A DNA stretch of 64,000 nucleotides from Longitalea arenae (lineage in GTDB: Bacteria > Bacteroidota > Bacteroidia > Chitinophagales > Chitinophagaceae): assembly GCF_016924755.1 (NCBI RefSeq), contig NZ_JAFFJX010000005.1, positions 372,001 to 436,000 on the forward strand. The letters run 5' to 3'. The first letter of the stretch is position 1. Every line of letters starts with the position of its first letter. Below, one piece after another: positions 59,912 to 64,000 of this stretch. Both the position numbers and the translations under genes were made by a program. The notes under the pieces are model-generated. The model saw nothing but the letters and a program-made list of their open reading frames with translations, searched no databases and was not told the origin of the DNA.

Positions 59912-60006
59912 CTTGATTTCTGATTTCTGATTTCTGATTTTGAGATTTCTGATTTTGTGAAATCTCGCAATCTCTAAATCTCTAAATCTCTAAATCTCGA
60001 AATCTT
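59912..60006. repeat. Word array (GATTTCT and CTCTAAAT dialects) with internal palindrome
   Basis: GATTTCT x3, GATTTTGA, GATTTCT, GATTTTGT then CTCTAAAT x3, CTCGAAAT. GAGATTTC (59942-59949) and GAAATCTC (59959-59966) form a perfect palindrome at the switch between the two dialects. Confidence 0.85.
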
Positions 60007-60049
60007 ATGTCTCGTTTATAAATTTCAAATCTTATGCCGCTTAGGTAAG

Positions 60050-60550
60050 TCAGAACAAAGTCTGTACCCCATGCGCTATTTTGTTCTCAAACTGCAAGAG
60101 CCATTTTTTGCGCGGCAGGCCACCGGCATAACCAACCAGTTGGTTGTTGGCGCCGATCACCCGGTGGCAGGGAACGATGATCGCCACATTGTTCTTACCA
60201 TTAGCAGCTGCTGCAGCCCGTATCACTTTAGGATCGCCCAGGCGGTGCGATAACTCGAGGTAGCTGATGGTTTTTCCAAATGGTATATTCATCAGCTCTG
60301 CCCAAACCTTTTGCTGAAAGGGCGTGCCTTCCTGCGATATGGGCAATTCAAAGAAGCGGCGTTGCCCATGAAAATATTCTATAAACTGTTCAACGGCCTG
60401 AATGGCCATGGCGGGTAGTGGTCCGCTATCAACAGGCGATACCTTGTGCTGCTCATCGATGAATTTCACTTCACTGATAAAGTGCGGGGTGCCTGCGATC
60501 TGCAGCAATCCTACCGGCGACTGGTAATATGTGGTGAAGCTTTCCTGCAT
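60050..60550 (-). CDS. ogt: Methylated-DNA-[protein]-cysteine S-methyltransferase
   Basis: 166 aa suicide repair protein that removes methyl groups from O6-methylguanine. N-terminal ribonuclease-like domain (YQSPVGLLQIAGTPHFISEVKF), then the active domain FQQKVWAELMNIPFGKTISYLELSHRLGDPK (DNA-recognition helix region) and the acceptor Cys in IIVPCHRVIGANNQLVGYAGG. The ATG at 60550 is chosen over a GTG at 60565. Single gene next to the CsaA-like gene (50 bases). Confidence 0.93.
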   Translation of the reverse strand: MQESFTTYYQSPVGLLQIAGTPHFISEVKFIDEQHKVSPVDSGPLPAMAIQAVEQFIEYFHGQRRFFELPISQEGTPFQQKVWAELMNIPFGKTISYLELSHRLGDPKVIRAAAAANGKNNVAIIVPCHRVIGANNQLVGYAGGLPRKKWLLQFENKIAHGVQTLF

Positions 60551-60599
60551 ATGCAGATAGTGCACAGGTGTATTCCTATATGAACAAATCGTAAAATGA

Positions 60600-60932
60600 T
60601 CAGCCTATCTTCCAGCCGTTTTGTACGGGCTGGTCAGGTGTTAGTAAAACTACCTCTTTTTTATCAGTGTAAACGCCCAGCACCAGGCATTCGCTGAAAA
60701 AATTAGCAATCTGTTTGGGCGGAAAATTCACTACCGCTACCACCTGCCTGCCAACCAGTTTTTCCTTTTCATATAAATGGGTTATCTGTGCTGATGATCT
60801 TTTCATTCCCAATTCACCGAAATCGATGGTAATTTGCCAGGCCGGATTTTTAGCTTTGGGAAAATCATTAACTTCCGTAATTGTTCCGACGCGGATATCT
60901 ATTTTTGCGAAATCATCCCAGGTGATAGACAT
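60600..60932 (-). CDS. CsaA-like tRNA-binding protein
   Basis: 110 aa OB-fold protein of the CsaA/EMAP-type tRNA-binding family. Pattern: FAKIDIRVGTITEVNDFPKAKNPAWQITIDFG (beta-barrel core), SSAQITHLYEKEKLVGRQVVAVVNFPPKQIANFFSE, LVLGVYTDKKEVVLLTPDQPV, the standard length and end. The ATG at 60932 is preferred over a TTG at 60950. CsaA binds tRNA and has chaperone-like activity in Bacillus. Divergent from the OsmC gene with 35 bases between. Confidence 0.92.
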   Translation of the reverse strand: MSITWDDFAKIDIRVGTITEVNDFPKAKNPAWQITIDFGELGMKRSSAQITHLYEKEKLVGRQVVAVVNFPPKQIANFFSECLVLGVYTDKKEVVLLTPDQPVQNGWKIG

Positions 60933-60967
60933 GCTCTTAATTTTTTTCAAAAATAAATTACAATTAA

Positions 60968-61378
60968 ATGAAACGTACAGCTACTGCCGTTTGGAACGGC
61001 TCAGGAAAAGATGGAAAAGGCAATATGACCACACAAAGCACTACTTTAAACAAAACGCAGTATTCGTACAAGTCAAGGTTTGAAGAAGGTGTGGGCACCA
61101 ACCCTGAAGAGCTGATCGCCGCTGCGCATGCCGGCTGTTTTGCGATGAAACTGAGCTTCGTACTGGGAGGCGCCGGATTTACACCAGATTCACTGGAAGT
61201 AACTTCAACCGTTAGCCTCGAAGATGGCACCATTAAGAGCTCTGCCCTGGTACTGAAAGCAAGCATTCCCGGTATCAGCGCTGAAAAATTTAAAGAATGT
61301 GCCGAAGATGCGAAAGCCAATTGCCCGGTTAGCAAAGTATTGAACGCTGAGATCACGCTGGACGCTTCTTTAGTATAG
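60968..61378 (+). CDS. OsmC family peroxiredoxin
   Basis: 136 aa thiol peroxidase of the OsmC/Ohr family detoxifying organic peroxides. Catalytic Cys57 in AAAHAGCFAMKLSF and resolving Cys119 in KANCPVSKVL, with Glu in PEELIAAAHAG. The OsmC (not Ohr) opening KRTATAVWNGSGKDGKGN is present. The homodimer forms the active site between subunits. Divergent from the CsaA-like gene. Confidence 0.94.
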   Translation: MKRTATAVWNGSGKDGKGNMTTQSTTLNKTQYSYKSRFEEGVGTNPEELIAAAHAGCFAMKLSFVLGGAGFTPDSLEVTSTVSLEDGTIKSSALVLKASIPGISAEKFKECAEDAKANCPVSKVLNAEITLDASLV

Positions 61379-61420
61379 TTGGCGTACCTGTGCATAAAGT
61401 ACACCTGAAAAGGAAGCAAG

Positions 61421-61570
61421 AGACCTCTGATGTGATCTCTGATTTATAGATCTCTGATTTCGGGATCTTGGGATGGCAAATCTCAAAATCCCGAAATCTC
61501 AAAATCAGAAATCCCGAAATCTCAAAATCAGAAATCCCGAAATCAGAAATCCCGAAATCAGAAATTTCCT
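61421..61570. repeat. Word array (CTCTGATT then ATCCCGAAATC/TCAGAAATC) with inverted halves
   Basis: Forward words TCTCTGATTT, CGGGATC in 61421-61474. Complementary CCCGAAATC, TCAAAATCAGAAATC words in 61480-61567. GATTTCGGGAT (61456-61466) pairs perfectly with ATCCCGAAATC (61488-61498). Ends 38 bases before the next start codon. Confidence 0.85.
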
Positions 61571-61604
61571 TGCGCGCGTAGCCGATAACCTTAATCTTAA
61601 CGAT

Positions 61605-63020
61605 ATGCCTGCCCTCAAACGAACCATCAACCGGCGCAACTTCATCAGGAACACTTCCCTGGCTGCCGGTAGTTTCTTCATTGTACCACGCCATGTGTTA
61701 GGCCGTGGTTATATTGCCCCCAGTGATAAACTCAATATTGCGGGTATAGGAGCCGGTGGCAAAGCCGAAGTGAATTTACCCTACGCTTACAATAACGGCG
61801 CAGAAAACATTGTAGCGCTCTGCGATGTGGATGACCGTATGGCCGTTAATGCCCGCAAAAAATGGCCAAATGCGCCTTACTACCGCGACTACCGCGAGAT
61901 GCTCGATAAAGAACATAAGAACATCGACGCCGTTATTATTACCACACCCGATCATATGCACGCTGTGCAGGCCATGGCTGCCATGCAGTTGGGCAAACAT
62001 GTGTATGTTGAAAAACCTTTAACGCACGACATTTACGAAGCCCGCCAGTTAACGCTGGCCGCTCAACAATATAAAGTAGTTACCCAAATGGGCAACCAGG
62101 GCAGCAGTGGCGACGATACCCGGATCGTGGAAACCTGGATCCAGGAAGGGCTGATCGGGAAAGTGCATACCGTGCATGTTTGGACCAACCGCCCGGTATG
62201 GCCGCAAGGCATTCCCACGCCCAGCGGAAAATTTGATATTCCTGCAGCTGTTGACTGGGACCTGTGGCTGGGTACTGCACCTTACCGTGATTTTAATCCC
62301 GCCTATTTACCGGCCACCTGGCGTGGCTGGGTTGATTTCGGCTGCGGCTCCCTGGGCGATATGGGCTGCCATTTTATCGATGTGCCATTCAGGGCGCTGA
62401 AGCTGGGATACCCGGAATCGGTAGAATGCAGTGTTGGCTCAGTATATACCGGATTTTTTAAGGAAGCATTTTATACCGACAGTTATCCGCCTTCTTCGAA
62501 GGTACATATTCGTTTTCCGGCGCGTGGCAAAATGCCGCCGGTAGAAATGATCTGGTACGACGGGGGCATCAAACCCGATCGCCCCGAAGAACTGCTGCCC
62601 GATGAACAACTGGCAGAATGGGATGGCGGCATGCTGTTCGAAGGAAGCAAAGGAAAACTGATGGCTGGTTTGTTTGGCCGCAAGCCGACGCTGCTGCCAA
62701 CGCGAAAGATGAAAGAAGCCAGGTTGCCAAAATCAAAATATCCTTTTGTGGAGAAAGGGTCGGAGGGGCATCAAACGCAGTGGGTGCAGGCCTGCAAAAA
62801 GGGCTTTGGCGCCTACACCAGTTCATCATTCGATGTGGCAGGTCCATTAACGGAAACCGTACTAATGGGGAACCTGGCCATAAGAAGCTATAATATCAAA
62901 GAAGGCAATCAATTTCCCGGCCGCAAAAGACTGCTATGGGACGGCACCAATATGCGCATCACCAATTTTGATGCGGCGAATGCTTTTGTAAAACGAAACT
63001 ACCGCGCTCATAGTTTATAG
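61605..63020 (+). CDS. Tat-exported Gfo/Idh/MocA family oxidoreductase
   Basis: 471 aa. N-terminal Tat signal with twin Arg: RTINRRNFIRNTSLAAGSFF. NAD(P)-binding Rossmann at about 35-155 (KLNIAGIGAGGKAEVNL, VALCDVDDR, AVIITTPDHMHAVQAMAA, KHVYVEKPL). The C-terminal substrate/catalytic domain includes VWTNRPVWPQGIPTPSGK and GDMGCHFIDVPFRALKLG. Such exported members (with sugar isomerase or dehydrogenase neighbours in other genomes) act on polyol or inositol-type sugars in the periplasm. The cofactor is thought to be loaded before Tat transport. ATG at 61605; the frame continues upstream through the array as repeated RNPEIRNPEIRN, which is noncoding. A close paralogue follows. Confidence 0.93.
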   Translation: MPALKRTINRRNFIRNTSLAAGSFFIVPRHVLGRGYIAPSDKLNIAGIGAGGKAEVNLPYAYNNGAENIVALCDVDDRMAVNARKKWPNAPYYRDYREMLDKEHKNIDAVIITTPDHMHAVQAMAAMQLGKHVYVEKPLTHDIYEARQLTLAAQQYKVVTQMGNQGSSGDDTRIVETWIQEGLIGKVHTVHVWTNRPVWPQGIPTPSGKFDIPAAVDWDLWLGTAPYRDFNPAYLPATWRGWVDFGCGSLGDMGCHFIDVPFRALKLGYPESVECSVGSVYTGFFKEAFYTDSYPPSSKVHIRFPARGKMPPVEMIWYDGGIKPDRPEELLPDEQLAEWDGGMLFEGSKGKLMAGLFGRKPTLLPTRKMKEARLPKSKYPFVEKGSEGHQTQWVQACKKGFGAYTSSSFDVAGPLTETVLMGNLAIRSYNIKEGNQFPGRKRLLWDGTNMRITNFDAANAFVKRNYRAHSL

Positions 63021-63048
63021 TTTATGGTTTATAGATTATGGTTATTTG
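63018..63048. repeat. Heptamer word run (GTTTATA/GTTTATG)
   Basis: AGTTTATAGTTTATGGTTTATAGATTATGG begins on the stop codon TAG of the upstream gene (63018-63020). Same dialect family as 17144 and 55861, with T in place of G. Confidence 0.75.
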
Positions 63049-63134
63049 CGTGCGGCAAACTGATAAATTCAATAACTCAGGAACTTAATAACCGAATAAC
63101 TCATTTAATTTTTCTGCATAATTTGATGGCTTAG

Positions 63135-63156
63135 CCTGCAAAAATATTTTTGCAGG
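63135..63156. promoter_or_regulatory. 22-base perfect palindrome upstream of the second oxidoreductase
   Basis: CCTGCAAAAA TATTTTTGCAGG is perfectly self-complementary. Placed 108 bases before the start codon. It could end the upstream transcript or bind a dimeric regulator. Confidence 0.6.
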
Positions 63157-63263
63157 ACATTTCTTTCAATTCCTGCTCGCGATATCAAAAGATTAAAGTA
63201 ACTTAATTTGCTAAATCGGTTTAAATCTATACTTTCAGGCTTCTAAAACTCAACGCTTACAGT

Positions 63264-64000
63264 ATGAAGAAGAACAAAAAAAACAATCCGTCACGCCGCG
63301 AATTCCTAAAGAACACTTCCATCGCGGCTGCCGGATTCTTCATTGTTCCCCGGCATGTATTGGGCCGTGGATATATTGCTCCCAGTGATAAATTGAATAT
63401 TGCCGGTATCGGCGCAGGCGGTAAAGGCGCCAGCGATCTGACCGAATTTGCCAAGAGTCCCAAGGTGAATATTGTGGCTTTATGTGATGTTGACGACCGC
63501 CAGGCAGTTAAAACGCGTGAGCGTTTTCCCAATGCGCCTTATTACCAGGACTTCCGGGAAATGCTCGAGAAAGAAAAGAAGAACATCGATGCTGTAAGTG
63601 TTTCTACCCCTGATAATACCCACGCCGTAGCGGCCTTATCGGCTATGCAGCTGGGTAAGCACGTATATTGCCAGAAACCATTGACACACGACATTTACGA
63701 AGCCCGCATTTTAGCGGAAGCGGCAAAAAAGTATAAGGTCGTTACCCAAATGGGCAACCAGGGTGGCTCTGGCGACGGGGTGCGCAAAATGAAGGAAATG
63801 GTGGATGCCGGCCTGGTAGGCGATGTGCATACCGTTCATTGCTGGACCAACCGTCCCGTATGGCCGCAAGGCATTCCAACGCCATCCGGTTCATTTGAAG
63901 TGCCCAAAGAAGTGAATTGGGACCTTTGGCTGGGACCCGCAAAGAAGATTGACTATAACCCCGCCTATCTGCCTTTTAACTGGCGCGGCTGGTGGGCATT
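63264..64000 (+). CDS. Second Tat-exported Gfo/Idh/MocA oxidoreductase (3' end outside window)
   Basis: The first 245 codons are present and the frame is open to the window edge. Tat signal MKKNKKNNPSRREFLKNTSIAAAG, then FFIVPRHVLGRGYIAPSDKLN identical in pattern to the upstream paralogue, Rossmann KLNIAGIGAGGKGASD, VALCDVDDRQAV, AVSVSTPDNTHAVAALSA and GKHVYCQKPLTHD, ending WNLPFNWRGWWAF-like. Identity to the 61605 product is visibly high over the shared length, so the two arose by tandem duplication. Same reaction class; both may act on related substrates. Confidence 0.92.
   Translation, partial: MKKNKKNNPSRREFLKNTSIAAAGFFIVPRHVLGRGYIAPSDKLNIAGIGAGGKGASDLTEFAKSPKVNIVALCDVDDRQAVKTRERFPNAPYYQDFREMLEKEKKNIDAVSVSTPDNTHAVAALSAMQLGKHVYCQKPLTHDIYEARILAEAAKKYKVVTQMGNQGGSGDGVRKMKEMVDAGLVGDVHTVHCWTNRPVWPQGIPTPSGSFEVPKEVNWDLWLGPAKKIDYNPAYLPFNWRGWWA

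Noticed and set aside
61473-61604. N-terminal extension of the Gfo/Idh/MocA protein (RNPEIRNPEIRN)
   Set aside because: It is translation of the word array upstream of the Tat signal start at 61605.

Overview
The window reads as chromosome of a Bacteroidota bacterium, most likely family Chitinophagaceae (Niastella/Chitinophaga-like). The evidence is the TAnnTTTG-type -7 promoter boxes with upstream TTG, the near absence of Shine-Dalgarno sites, a TonB-dependent receptor, a type IX secretion plug protein (DUF5103), DUF6089 and DUF4846 proteins, a Bacteroidota ECF sigma factor, LytTR/LytS signalling, and Tat-exported Gfo/Idh/MocA oxidoreductases. No rRNA or tRNA gene, prophage, insertion sequence or CRISPR array was recognised. 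One structural RNA is clear: the small SRP RNA at 20186-20280.

Layout. 1-2314: 3' part of a TonB-dependent receptor. 2460-7876 (minus): a five-gene operon of two coiled-coil proteins (one with two membrane segments), an inner-membrane-anchored periplasmic binding protein fused to an OmpA peptidoglycan-binding domain, an ABC permease and an ABC ATPase. I do not recognise this set as a described system and regard it as the best candidate for something new. 8.4-31.3 kb: mostly housekeeping and envelope genes (CCG Fe-S protein, S10 peptidase, HxlR regulator with divergent fabF, CBM9-like protein, DUF6089, UbiD, LolC/FtsX-type permease, T9SS plug, SRP RNA, transaldolase-like aldolase, SMC, ferritin, BNR/YCF48-like protein, transglutaminase-like protein). 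31.8-40.2 kb: ECF sigma factor, XRE regulator, then a non-homologous end-joining island (Ku, helical protein, LigD) and a histone-H1-like tailed DUF3175 protein. 40.5-48.9 kb: thiolase, GNAT, methyltransferase, SSB, zinc-ribbon protein, a decayed zeta-toxin/antitoxin pair, LytS/LytTR two-component system and an acyltransferase. 49.3-64.0 kb: PDH E1 beta, a 100-bp tandem array, a DUF4846 lipoprotein, an NtrC-like regulator lacking its DNA-binding domain, a MerR-type regulator, signal peptidase I, cytidine deaminase, a SUFU protein, an FNR/AcuI-type redox pair, a macrodomain protein, Ogt, a CsaA-like protein, OsmC, and two tandem Tat-exported Gfo/Idh/MocA proteins (the second cut by the window end).

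The most pervasive unexplained structure is a set of intergenic arrays made of degenerate 7-8 nt words (for example GCTAATGT, CAATAGG, TATCACAT, GTTTGTG, GATTTCT). They usually begin at or within a few bases of a stop codon, and often have an inverted partner array that could fold into a long hairpin. More than ten loci in 64 kb carry such arrays, in several recurring dialects. All functional calls are from reading the sequence; no database search was possible.
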